In this document: positions 17,203-27,304 of the stretch, piece by piece
Layout: every line of letters starts with the position of its first letter
Position numbering within the stretch: position 1 is the stretch's first letter
DNA from: CAIQPS01 sp963843455
Lineage (GTDB): Bacteria; Actinomycetota; Thermoleophilia; RBG-16-64-13
Direction of reading: 5' to 3'
Assembly: GCA_963843455.1 (NCBI GenBank)
Contig: CAWJKE010000007.1
Span: 372,001 to 436,000, forward strand
Length of the DNA: 64,000 bases
The notes under the pieces: model-generated
Database searches by the model: none
What the model saw: only the letters and a program-made list of their open reading frames with translations
Told to the model about the DNA's origin: nothing
Position numbers and translations under genes: made by a program

Positions 17203-19453
17203 GCTCCGCGCGCGTCTCGCACAGGACCTCAACGAGCGCCAGCAAGAGGCCGTCTTTCATCCGCCGGGGCCGCTGCTGGTCCTCGCAGGAGCCGGCTCCG
17301 GAAAGACCCGGGTCCTCACCTACCGGCTGGCTTATCTGATCGAGAGCGGGCAGGTCCGGCCGCATCAGTCACTGGCCATCACCTTCACCAACAAGGCTGC
17401 CGGCGAGATGAAGGAGCGGGTGGCTCGCCTTCTCGGGGCTTCCTCGCGGTGGACCTGGGTGTCCACCTTCCACTCCGCATGCGCCCGCATGCTCCGGCAG
17501 GACGCCAGCCTCCTGGGCTATCGCACCAGCTTCAGCATCTACGACGAAGATGATTCCGTCCGTCTGGTGCGCCACTGCATGGAAGACCTCCGGCTCGATA
17601 TCAAGAGGTATCCGCCCCGAGCCTTGCAGAGCGTGATCTCCGACGCCAAGAACAAGCTGGTCGACGTTGACGACTTCGCCCGCGGGGGGGTGACCGGCGG
17701 GGGCCGGCAGGAGGCCGAGGGAGACGACTACGGCGCGTCCGGCTTCCACGACGTCACCGCGGCGGTCTACCGCCGTTATCAGGCTCGCCTTCTCGAGACC
17801 AACGCCCTGGACTTCGACGACCTTCTCATGCGAATGGTCGACATCTTGCAGCTCTTCCCCGACAGGCTGGCCTACTACCGCGATCTCTTCCGCAACGTCC
17901 TAGTGGACGAATATCAGGACACCAACCGCGCTCAATACATGCTGGTCAAGCTCCTCACCGAGGAGCACCGGCAGGTGACGGTCGTCGGCGACGACGATCA
18001 ATCGGTGTACTCCTGGCGGGGAGCGGATATCCGGAACATCATGAGTTTTGAAGACGATTTCCCTGAGGCGACCGTGGTCAAACTGGAGCAGAACTACCGT
18101 TCTGTCACCACCATCTTGGAGGCGGCCAACGCGCTCGTCGCCCACAACCGGGGGCGCAAGCCCAAGAACCTTTGGACCGAGCGGGGTGAGGGCGAACCGC
18201 TGGTCGTGCTCGAGTGCTGTGACGAGCACGAGGAGGCCCGACTGGTCTGCGACGAGATCGTCAAGCTACTGAAGTCACGGCCGGCATCCGAACTGGCTGT
18301 CTTCTACCGGGTCAACGCGCAGTCTCGCGTGCTCGAGGACATGCTCGTTCGCCAGGGCGTGGCCTATCGCGTCATCGGCGGCACGAAGTTCTACCAGCGC
18401 GCGGAGATCAAGGACCTTCTCGCCTACCTTCGAGTGGCCCTGAATCCCTCGGACGACATCTCCCTGCTCCGGATCGTCAACACCCCGCGGCGGGGCCTGG
18501 GCGATATCGCCCTGGGCCGTCTTCAGAGTCACGCGCAAGAGAACGGCATCTCTCTCCGGGACTCTCTGCTTCACGCGGACGATGTGATCGATCTGACCGG
18601 GGCGGCGCTGGGGGCAGCCCGCAGGCTGGGCCAAGACTTTGCGCGCTGGGAAGCCGCGTCGGGCAAGGTGGCGTCGATAGTCCGCCTCATCCTGGACGAG
18701 AGCGGACTCGCGACCGCGCTGAAGTCCGAGCGGACCCTGGAAGCGGAAGGCCGATTGGAGAACCTGGAAGAATTCGTAGGGGTGGCCCAGGAGTTCGACC
18801 GTCTGAACCCGGAGGGTACTCTCGCCGACTTCTTGCAGGAGATAAGTCTCTACGCCGATGTTGACAGCCTGGAGGAAAGCGAGCCCCTGGTCACTCTGAT
18901 GACCCTCCACAACGCCAAGGGTCTCGAGTTCCCCGTGGTGTTCATCACCGGGATGGAGGAGGGGCTGTTCCCTCACTCCCGCTCTCTCGACGAGCAGCGT
19001 CTCGAAGAGGAGCGGAGGCTCTGCTACGTGGGCATCACGCGTGCCCGAGACAGCCTCTATCTCTCACACGCACGCTCCCGCACCCTGCACGGCGCGGCAG
19101 GGTACAAGATGCCCAGCCGGTTCCTCAGCGAGATCCCCGATCGATTCAAGCAGCCCGTTCGGGGCGATGCGCGGGGTGCTACCCGTCCTGGCTACGGGCG
19201 CCGCGAAGCTGCGGGAGCAGGCTGGGGAAGCGAAAGGACCGCGCAGCGCGACCTCCCGGCGGGCCAACGGGGGCCTGCTCGAAAAGAGGTGCCTGCAGGT
19301 GCGTTCTCGCCTGGCGACAAGGTGCTCCACGCCAAGTTTGGGGAAGGCGTAGTGCTCGGCCTCGAGCCGGGCGGGATCATCCGGGTGTTCTTTCCGAGTT
19401 GCGGAGACCAGAAGCGGTTGCTGCTCGAATATGCACCGCTTCGGCGCCTCTAG
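17183..19453 (+). CDS. pcrA: ATP-dependent DNA helicase PcrA/UvrD
   Basis: Protein of 756 residues overlapping cysE by 20 bases. It is an SF1A helicase: Q-motif LNERQQEAV, Walker A AGAGSGKT at 35-42, DEYQD at 242-246, DDDQSVYSWRGAD, LEQNYRS, and LMTLHNAKGLEFP and VGITRAR in the C-terminal domains. The Tudor-like C-terminus (GDKVLHAKFGEG) is the PcrA/UvrD RNA-polymerase interaction region. It acts in repair, replication restart and transcription-coupled repair. Confidence 0.95.
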   Translation: MASPTSELRARLAQDLNERQQEAVFHPPGPLLVLAGAGSGKTRVLTYRLAYLIESGQVRPHQSLAITFTNKAAGEMKERVARLLGASSRWTWVSTFHSACARMLRQDASLLGYRTSFSIYDEDDSVRLVRHCMEDLRLDIKRYPPRALQSVISDAKNKLVDVDDFARGGVTGGGRQEAEGDDYGASGFHDVTAAVYRRYQARLLETNALDFDDLLMRMVDILQLFPDRLAYYRDLFRNVLVDEYQDTNRAQYMLVKLLTEEHRQVTVVGDDDQSVYSWRGADIRNIMSFEDDFPEATVVKLEQNYRSVTTILEAANALVAHNRGRKPKNLWTERGEGEPLVVLECCDEHEEARLVCDEIVKLLKSRPASELAVFYRVNAQSRVLEDMLVRQGVAYRVIGGTKFYQRAEIKDLLAYLRVALNPSDDISLLRIVNTPRRGLGDIALGRLQSHAQENGISLRDSLLHADDVIDLTGAALGAARRLGQDFARWEAASGKVASIVRLILDESGLATALKSERTLEAEGRLENLEEFVGVAQEFDRLNPEGTLADFLQEISLYADVDSLEESEPLVTLMTLHNAKGLEFPVVFITGMEEGLFPHSRSLDEQRLEEERRLCYVGITRARDSLYLSHARSRTLHGAAGYKMPSRFLSEIPDRFKQPVRGDARGATRPGYGRREAAGAGWGSERTAQRDLPAGQRGPARKEVPAGAFSPGDKVLHAKFGEGVVLGLEPGGIIRVFFPSCGDQKRLLLEYAPLRRL

Positions 19454-19480
19454 GTACGCGTGGGCAGGTTTGTGTAGAGC

Positions 19481-19530
19481 AAAGTCGCAAAGGTGTTGCG
19501 TAGTGGGTTAAAGTGGCGTAAAGTGGTGAC
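19481..19530 (+). promoter_or_regulatory. MraZ boxes abutting the mraZ start codon
   Basis: Three clear tandem 10-base repeats with an A/T-AGTGG core fill 19501-19530: TAGTGGGTTA, AAGTGGCGTA, AAGTGGTGAC. Two weaker units (19481 and 19491) continue the spacing. MraZ binds arrays of TGGGN-like direct repeats with 10-base periodicity in front of its own operon. The last repeat ends directly at the ATG, so binding would cover the ribosome-binding region as well as block transcription of the dcw cluster. Confidence 0.82.
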
Positions 19531-19953
19531 ATGGATGAGCTCCTGCTATCCGGCACCTTCGACCACACCCTCGACGCCAAGGGCCGGGTGACCCTGCCCG
19601 CCCGCTATCGGGAGTACTTCCAGCAGGGCGTCGTCCTCGTGCGTTTCCCCGATGGCGAGCCGTGCATCAGCGTCTATCACCCCAACCGGTGGGTGGAATT
19701 CGACGCCCGGCACATCGAACCTCTCGACGTGTTCGACAGTCAAGCGGATGCCTGGCGCGCGCGCCGGATCTACATGAACCAGGATACGGTCGAGCCGGAT
19801 GGCCAGGGTCGCGTGCTGCTCTCGGCCCGGCAGATCAAGGAAGTGGGCCTGTCGGGGAAAGTGACGATCATCGGGTTCCGCGACCATCTGGAGATATGGG
19901 ACCCGGATACCTTCGCGAGCCGCCAGCAAGAAATGGGGGGCCACCGTGCCTAG
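19531..19953 (+). CDS. mraZ: Transcriptional regulator MraZ
   Basis: Protein of 140 residues with two AbrB-like halves: the N-terminal FDHTLDAKGRVTLPARYRE and a second one around DGQGRVLLSARQIKEVGL. This is the standard MraZ architecture; the protein forms a ring that reads repeated TGGGN boxes. The repeats immediately upstream are its likely autoregulatory operator. First gene of the dcw cluster. Confidence 0.95.
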   Translation: MDELLLSGTFDHTLDAKGRVTLPARYREYFQQGVVLVRFPDGEPCISVYHPNRWVEFDARHIEPLDVFDSQADAWRARRIYMNQDTVEPDGQGRVLLSARQIKEVGLSGKVTIIGFRDHLEIWDPDTFASRQQEMGGHRA

Positions 19954-19984
19954 CGCGGCGGCTTCATTCGTGACGGAGATGGCC

Positions 19985-20911
19985 ATGGCGCATGTCCCGG
20001 TCCTGACCCAAGAGCTGCTCCGCCTCCTCGACGTCCGTGAAGACAGCCGGGTGGTCGATTGCACCTTTGGTGCAGGCGGACACGCTGAGGCGGTCGCAGG
20101 CCGGCTCGGGGCCGATGGTCTGCTTATCGCCTGCGACCGCGACCCCGTGGCCGAGGAGTACTACCTGGCTCTCACCGAGCGGCTGCAGTGCCCTTCGCGC
20201 TTCTACGCGGGGAATTTCGCCGACAGTCTCGCGGCTCTGCTGGACGAGGGAGAGCGGGTGACCCACGTATACATGGATCTGGGCGTCAGCAGCATGCAGA
20301 TCGATACTCCGGAGCGGGGGTTCTCCTACAGCTACGACGCGCCGCTCGACATGCGCATGGACCCGACTATCCGAGTGACCGCGGCCGACATCCTCAACAC
20401 CTGGCAAGAACCGGCGCTGGCCGATGTGTTCAGTCGGTACGGGGAGGAAAGGTACTCGCGGAGGATCGCCCGGGCCGTCGCAAAGCGCAGGACGAGCCGG
20501 CCCTACAGCCGCACCTCGGAGCTCGTCGACACCATCAAGGCATCTATTCCCACGCCCGCGCGTTTCGCTGCCGGTAACCCCGCCCGCAGGGTGTTTCAGG
20601 CCCTCAGGATCGAAGTGAACGGAGAGTTGGAAAGCCTAGCGAGAGCGCTACCGGTGGCCTTCGACCTCCTCAGCGGCGGGGGTGTTCTCGCAGTGGTCAG
20701 CTTCCACTCCCTCGAAGACCGGATGGTCAAGGAGTTCTTCATCGGCAAGGCCAAACCGTGCATCTGCCCCCCCGATTTTCCGGTATGCGCTTGTGGCGGT
20801 AGGGCGACGGGGGCGGTCATGACTCCCAAGGCCATCGTTCCGAACGCCCGAGAGCTCGAGACGAACCCGCGCGCCGGGTCGGCCAAGCTTCGAGCACTCA
20901 GGAAGCTGTAA
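19985..20911 (+). CDS. rsmH: 16S rRNA m4C1402 methyltransferase RsmH
   Basis: Protein of 308 residues from ATG 19985, chosen because GGAG is placed correctly and the family N-terminus MAHVPVLTQELL follows directly; an upstream in-frame GTG at 19946, overlapping mraZ, is possible. The SAM-binding motif DCTFGAGGHAEA, DLGVSSMQID and the C-terminal VVSFHSLEDRMVKEFF are all present. It methylates C1402 in the ribosomal P site. The stop overlaps the next start. Confidence 0.95.
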   Translation: MAHVPVLTQELLRLLDVREDSRVVDCTFGAGGHAEAVAGRLGADGLLIACDRDPVAEEYYLALTERLQCPSRFYAGNFADSLAALLDEGERVTHVYMDLGVSSMQIDTPERGFSYSYDAPLDMRMDPTIRVTAADILNTWQEPALADVFSRYGEERYSRRIARAVAKRRTSRPYSRTSELVDTIKASIPTPARFAAGNPARRVFQALRIEVNGELESLARALPVAFDLLSGGGVLAVVSFHSLEDRMVKEFFIGKAKPCICPPDFPVCACGGRATGAVMTPKAIVPNARELETNPRAGSAKLRALRKL

Positions 20912-21432
20912 TGGCCGTGCCTGCGCGCTCTACGTGGTTGGAAGCGTGGGAGGGGGACATGGTCGCTTCCCCTGCCTCCAGGCGGAGTGAAGCCAGGACG
21001 ACGGCGCGAAGCCGGGCGACGCGGTACTACGGACGAGAGGCGACGGCCCGTCTCCCTCAACCGTCACCTGAAATCGAGCGCACGCGGCCTCTACCTCAGC
21101 CCAGGTTGGTGTCCCGGCGCAGGCCTCAGTGGCCGAGCATCGCGGTCGCGTTGCTGTTCGCCGGCCTGCTGCTCGGCGCGTCGATCGTAAGCCCGATGTT
21201 ATTGGCCTCCGGAGCCACCGGGTTGGAATCTCAGGTCGGGCGCATGGAGAGCCACCAAGCTGAGTTGTCCGCCAGCATCGGCGCTCTCTCATCGCAGATT
21301 TCAGCGCTCTCGGCACCGGAACGAGTGGCGGAGCAAGCGACTCAACTCGGGCTTCAACCTGCGGAGAAGGTCCATTACGTGCAGGGCGGGATGGCGGGAA
21401 CGGAGGGTGATACCACGGTCGCGGGCCGATGA
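20911..21432 (+). CDS. ftsL: FtsL-like cell division protein
   Basis: Protein of 173 residues. About 85 residues of basic, proline-rich cytoplasmic tail precede one membrane helix (IAVALLFAGLLLGASIV). A short coiled coil (LESQVGRMESHQAEL) follows, then the FtsL-type ending PERVAEQATQLGLQPAEKV. Position between rsmH and ftsI is diagnostic. FtsL with FtsQ (and DivIC) activates septal synthesis. The sequence itself is poorly conserved, as usual for FtsL. Overlaps both neighbours. Confidence 0.82.
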   Translation: MAVPARSTWLEAWEGDMVASPASRRSEARTTARSRATRYYGREATARLPQPSPEIERTRPLPQPRLVSRRRPQWPSIAVALLFAGLLLGASIVSPMLLASGATGLESQVGRMESHQAELSASIGALSSQISALSAPERVAEQATQLGLQPAEKVHYVQGGMAGTEGDTTVAGR

Positions 21433-23186
21433 CCGCTAGCCGGACGCACCTACGTCTCGCCCTGTTCATGGGTCTTGCCGTCGTCTTCCTCTTCGCCCTG
21501 TTTGGCAGGACGTTCTACGTACAGGTCGTTGCCGCCCCCGGGTTGCAGCAGACGGCTGAAAGCCAGCACGTGAGGACGATAAAGCTTGACGCTCCTCGCG
21601 GCACCATCTTCGACCGTAACGGCGAGGCGCTTGCGATGTCTCGTACCATGGCCAGCGTATACGCGGACCCGCGGCATGTGACCGACGCGGCGAAGACCGC
21701 GGCAAGACTGGCCCCCATTCTGGGCGTACCGGAGCAGGATCTGCTGACCAAACTCAAGGATGACGTGGGCTTCAAGTACCTGGTGAGAAAGGTCGACCCG
21801 GCGATAGGGGCGAGAGTCAAGGCGCTGAAGCTCGATGGCATCGGCGTCCTTTCCGAACCTAAGAGAATCTATCCAAAAGGCGCTCTGGCTCCACAATTGC
21901 TGGGCTTCGTCGGCGGAGAGAACTACCTCGGCATGGAAGGGGTGGAGTACGAGTACGACAAACTGCTCTCCGGCCAGGCGGGAGAGACCCAGGTGGTGCG
22001 GGACCTTTCCGGAAACCGGTTGTCGACCATATCGGCAACGCCCGCGATCCCCGGCTCCTCAGTCACCCTGACGATCGATTCCGAGATCCAGTTCGAGGCA
22101 GAGAAAGCGCTCGCCGCCGCGGTCAAGGAAGACCAGGCGACCAGAGCATGCGCGCTGGTGATGGATCCAAAGACGGGCGAGATCCTGGCGATGGCCAGCA
22201 CGCCGGTCTTCGATCCCGCCACCTACGGTTCCCAGGACCGCAAGACGGGCGGCGTTCGCAACTGGGCCGTCACCGATCAGTGCGAACCAGGCTCGACCTT
22301 CAAGATGGTGACCGTGGCCGCCGCTCTGGAGAATGGGCTGGTCACACCCGAAACTCGTTTCACTCTGCCGAACGAGATCAAGGTATACGACAAGACTATT
22401 CACGAGGCGGATGCGGCCGTGCCGGCGACTCGCACCCTCACCGTCACCGAGATCCTGTCCAAGTCTTCGAACATAGGCGCGGTGACGCTCGGCAAGGAAG
22501 TGGGCAAGGAACATCTGGTCGACATGATCGAGAGGTTCGGCTTTAGAAAGAAACTCGGCATCGACTTCCCGGGCGAGGCCGCGGGCCAGCTGCCTGAGAA
22601 GTGGAATGGGGTGACCATCTATCAGGTGCCCATGGGCCAGGGCGTGGCCGTGACGCCTTTGCAGCTGGCCGCGGCCTACGCGGCGATCGCCAACGATGGA
22701 GTGCTGGTGCAACCGCATCTGGTCAACCACGCCCTCGAACCCTGGAGTCGCCGAGTGGTAAGTCCGGTCGTCGCCGCTCAACTGCGGGCGATGCTCACGG
22801 TGACCGTGGAGGAAGGGACGGGCACGAAGGCGCGTCTCCAGGGCTACAAGGTCGCCGGCAAGACCGGGACGGCCCAGAAACCGAACGAGAAGAGCAGCGG
22901 GTACTCCAACAAAGTGATAGCGTCCTTCGTGGGCATGGTACCGGCGGATGCACCTCGCCTGGTGATCCTAGTCATGATCGACGAACCGAAGACCCAGCGC
23001 TCGGGCGCCAAGGTGGCCGCACCGGTCTTCGCCACGATCGCCGACTTCGCGCTCAAACGTCTCGGCATAGCGCCGACCGCCGCGACGCCGGCGCCGGTCA
23101 CAACGACGCAGGCCTCCCCGCAGCCGGGAACCCCGGAGGAGGAAGCGACGGACACCGAGACGGCGGATCAAGACAGCTCGGAGTGA
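21429..23186 (+). CDS. ftsI: Penicillin-binding protein FtsI (PBP3), septal transpeptidase
   Basis: Protein of 585 residues, with one N-terminal membrane anchor at about 12-30, a PBP dimerisation domain, and a transpeptidase domain with STFK (Ser289), SSN at 346-348 and KTG at 478-480. A roughly 40-residue Thr/Pro/Glu-rich tail follows; no PASTA domain is present. Cross-links septal peptidoglycan with FtsW. Start overlaps ftsL. Confidence 0.95.
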   Translation: MTASRTHLRLALFMGLAVVFLFALFGRTFYVQVVAAPGLQQTAESQHVRTIKLDAPRGTIFDRNGEALAMSRTMASVYADPRHVTDAAKTAARLAPILGVPEQDLLTKLKDDVGFKYLVRKVDPAIGARVKALKLDGIGVLSEPKRIYPKGALAPQLLGFVGGENYLGMEGVEYEYDKLLSGQAGETQVVRDLSGNRLSTISATPAIPGSSVTLTIDSEIQFEAEKALAAAVKEDQATRACALVMDPKTGEILAMASTPVFDPATYGSQDRKTGGVRNWAVTDQCEPGSTFKMVTVAAALENGLVTPETRFTLPNEIKVYDKTIHEADAAVPATRTLTVTEILSKSSNIGAVTLGKEVGKEHLVDMIERFGFRKKLGIDFPGEAAGQLPEKWNGVTIYQVPMGQGVAVTPLQLAAAYAAIANDGVLVQPHLVNHALEPWSRRVVSPVVAAQLRAMLTVTVEEGTGTKARLQGYKVAGKTGTAQKPNEKSSGYSNKVIASFVGMVPADAPRLVILVMIDEPKTQRSGAKVAAPVFATIADFALKRLGIAPTAATPAPVTTTQASPQPGTPEEEATDTETADQDSSE

Positions 23187-23226
23187 GACTCCTACGGGCT
23201 GCGTTCGGAAGCCGCCACGCCGGTGG

Positions 23227-23232
23227 TAGAAT
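23227..23232 (+). promoter_or_regulatory. Possible -10 box giving a leaderless murE transcript
   Basis: TAGAAT at 23227-23232 lies 8 bases before the GTG at 23241, where the conserved MurE N-terminus starts. In actinobacteria a TANNNT box 6-8 bases before a start codon commonly gives leaderless mRNA. The -35 position (TTCGGA, 17-base spacer) is weak. No ribosome-binding site is seen in front of this GTG. Confidence 0.4.
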
Positions 23233-23240
23233 CGGTGACT

Positions 23241-24787
23241 GTGAGACTATCTGACCTCTTCGCGGGTGTCGAGGGCCGGCGCCTGGCGGGTGCCGATGTC
23301 GACATCGGCGCACTCAGCTACCGCAGTGATCAGGCGGGTCCGGGGACGCTCTTCTTCTGTGTGCCGGGGTTCGTCCGGGACGGTCACGATTTCGCTCCCG
23401 ATGCGGTAGCTCGGGGAGCGGCCGCCCTGTGCGTGGAGCGGCCGCTCGATCTTGCCGTTCCTCAGGTCGTGGTGCCCTCGGTCAGATGGGCCATGGGCGC
23501 CGTCGCGGCGGCGTTCTACGGGCATCCGAGTTCCCGGCTGCTCACCGCCGGCATCACCGGCACGAACGGGAAGACTACCTCCGCCTTTCTCACGGCCCAC
23601 CTGTTGGATAGAGCCGGCTTTCGTGCGGGACTCATGGGTACCGTAGAACGCCGCATCGGGGGCCAGACTCTGCCGGCGGGCAGGACCACTCCCGAGGCGC
23701 TGGACATCCAGCGGGACTTCGCGCAGATGGTCGCCGAGTGGCGACAGGGCGGCGGTGATGGAGGTCTCGTCGCACGCGCTCGACCTCGGTCGCGCGCGAG
23801 GCATCGACTTCCGCACGGTGGCTTTCACCAATCTCACGCAGGACCACCTGGATTATCACAGGACGCTCGAAGACTACTTCGCCGCCAAGTGCCGGCTGTT
23901 TCTGGACGACGAGTTCGCCACGAGCGGGGTGCCGGCGGTGATCAACGTCGACGACCGCTTCGGGCTCCGTCTGGCCCAAGCCTGCGACCGGCGAGCGTGT
24001 AGTCAGCTTCTCCACGGTGGGCGCGGTGCCCGGCTGGGGGCCGGCCGACCTCGAGCTCAGCGAGTTCGACTATGACTGCCGGGAGGGACTCGGGGAATGC
24101 TGGCGGTGCGGGGGACGGCGCTGGCGCTCGCGGGCGGCGACCTCGCCGGCGAGGGCCGGGTGGGCGAGATCCGCCGAGAGATCTTCACGAGACTGGTGGG
24201 AGCCTTCAACGTTGCGAACTACCCTCACCGCCCTGGGGTGTGGTCTTGGACTTGGACTGGATCTGGAGCGCATGCTGGCCGATCTGGGCGACTTCGGCGG
24301 GGTGCCGGGAAGGATGGAACCGGTCGACGCCGGACAGGACTTCGTGGTGCTCGTCGACTACGCTCACACGCCCGATTCGGTCCGCAACGTGCTGAAGACG
24401 GCACGGCAGTTCACGCGGGGGAAGCTGATCGCCGTCGTCGGATGTGGAGGCGACCGGGATAGGACCAAGCGGCCCCTCATGGGCCGGGAGGCGGAGGAGT
24501 TGGCCGATGTGGTGGTGGTCACCTCGGACAACCCGCGCAGCGAGGATCCCGAGGCCATCATCGCCGAGATACTCGGGGGGCTTCGCCGACCCGAGAGCGC
24601 TGAGGTACAGGTGGATCGGCGGCTCGCCATTCAGCATGCCGTTGCTCGGGCGCGGAGCGACGACGTGGTCTTGATCCTCGGCAAGGGCCACGAATCGGGG
24701 CAGGAGTTCGCGACCGAGACCCTCCCGTTCGACGATCGCCAGGTGGCCCGGGAGGTCCTCGTCTCGCGTAGGCCAAAGAGCTCATGA
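23241..24787 (+). CDS. murE: UDP-MurNAc-tripeptide synthetase MurE (meso-DAP type), frame broken four times in this sequence
   Basis: One MurE protein is spread over three reading frames. Frame 3 to about 23738 carries the N-terminus and ATP site GTNGKTTSAF. Frame 1 carries MEVSSHALDLGR and TQDHLDYH; frame 2 carries the VGAVPGWG segment; frame 1 resumes with the GAFNVANY motif; and frame 2 carries the C-terminal domain with VDYAHTPDS and SDNPRSEDP. The DNPR motif marks a meso-diaminopimelate-adding enzyme. Best repairs: remove T23739, remove C23992, add a G near 24085, remove one C near 24229. The net +2 agrees with the span length. All conserved blocks are intact and MurE is essential, so sequence error is far likelier than a pseudogene. 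Start at GTG 23241; GTG 23223 is an alternative. Confidence 0.88.
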
Positions 24788-26295
24788 TCGTTCTCTCGGC
24801 GGAAGAAGCCGGTCGCGCTTTGGGGACAGGCCCATTGAAGTCGGAAGTCTTGGGAGTCGGCACCGATACCAGGTCGCTGAAGCCGGGAGATCTCTTCGTC
24901 GCACTGCGCGGAGAGCGCTTCGATGGACACGATTACGTGGAAGCCGCGCTCGACGCGGGTGCCTGCGGTGCAGTCGTCGAGCGCACCGCCTGGACGGCGA
25001 GGAGTGCGCCCCCTGGGCGACCGCTGGAGGGCGATCACGGAGCGGAATATCTACCTTGTCGACAACACCCTCGTGGCCTTGGGAGCGTTGGCCCGGGAGG
25101 TCCGCCGCAAGTCCGGCGCGCTTGTCCTTGCGGTCACCGGGAGCGCGGGCAAGACCAGTACCAAGGACATTCTGGCGGCCATGGTGGACCGGGTGAGCCG
25201 GGTGGCGGTGACGGCGGCCAATCAGAACAATGAGATAGGTGTTCCCCTCACTCTTCTTCAAATCGAGCCCGACACGCAGACCGTGATCGTCGAGATGGGG
25301 ATGCGTGGCCGCGGCCAGATCGCCGCCCTCGTCGAGATAGCCGAACCCGACGTCGGAGTCATCACGAACGTGTATCCAGTTCACCTTGAGCTTCTGGGCA
25401 GCCTGGAGAATGTAGCTCAAGCCAAGGGTGAGCTTATCCAAGGCCTGCGGCCGGGGGGGATAGGGGTGGTACCCCTTGTGTGCGAACCCCTCGAGCCCTG
25501 CCTCGCGGCCGCCGAGCGGTCCGTGGTCCGGTTCGCAGCTGGGGGCGGGTTGCTCTGCGCGAACGAGTGCGCCGACGTGTTGGGCTGGCTGGAGCCCGAG
25601 GACAGCGATCGCATCCAGACTCTCCGTATCCGTTGGCCCGGAGGCGAGGCGAGGCTGGAGATCCCCGCGATCCCGCGCCACACGCTCGAGAATGTGGTGG
25701 CCGCGGCAGCGGCGTGCTACGCCGCCGGCCTGCCGGTGGAGCGCTGTCTTCCCGGCTTTCTAGACTCCTGCCCCAGCGAAGGCCGTGGCGAAGTGATCGA
25801 CCTTCCCGGTCTCTGCGTGATCGACGACACCTACAACGCGAATCCCGCGGCCGTCCGAGCCGCTATCGACAACCTCGTGCGGGTGGCGGCACGGTCGGGA
25901 GGCCGTCCCGTCGCGGTGCTCGGAGACATGAGGGAGTTGGGTCCGGAGGAGCATATCTATCACCGGCAAAGCGGAGAATATGCGGCCGCGGCTGGGGTGA
26001 GGCTCCTATGGGGAGTGGGGCCGCTGTCCGGGTCCACCGCTGACGGCTTCCAGGCCGCAGTCGAAGGGGGACGCGCTGCGTCGGGCGTGGCAGGACATGT
26101 AGCTTCTCCTGAAGAAACTTCTCCCGTGGCAGATTCGCTGCGCACCGGTGATGTCGTGCTTTTCAAGGCCTCGCGGGGTGTGAGGCTCGAAACGATGGTG
26201 GACGGCATAACGCAGCAGGCCCTTGCGGGCAGGTGGGCGGACGCGGCCGCCGAAGCTACCGACAGTGCAACTACTAGGAGATCGGTGCCGAGGGA

Positions 26296-26299
<4 letters not shown>
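24784..26299 (+). CDS. murF: UDP-MurNAc-tripeptide D-Ala-D-Ala ligase MurF, frameshifted once in this sequence
   Basis: Overlaps the murE stop. Residues 1-70 are in frame 1 (TDTRSLKPGDLFVALRGERFDGHD, the MurF N-terminal domain). From about 25000 the protein continues in frame 2 with RNIYLVDNTLVALG, ATP site TGSAGKTSTKD, NQNNEIGVPLTLL and DDTYNANPAA. One extra base around 24985-25010 explains the break; the span is one base over a multiple of three. Adds the D-Ala-D-Ala dipeptide, completing the UDP-MurNAc-pentapeptide. Essential, so the shift is most likely an error in the sequence. The stop overlaps mraY. Confidence 0.88.
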
Positions 26300-27267
<968 letters not shown>

Positions 27268-27304
27268 ACCACCGGCGGCTCTGTGACAGGCCGGAGCGGC
27301 GGCG

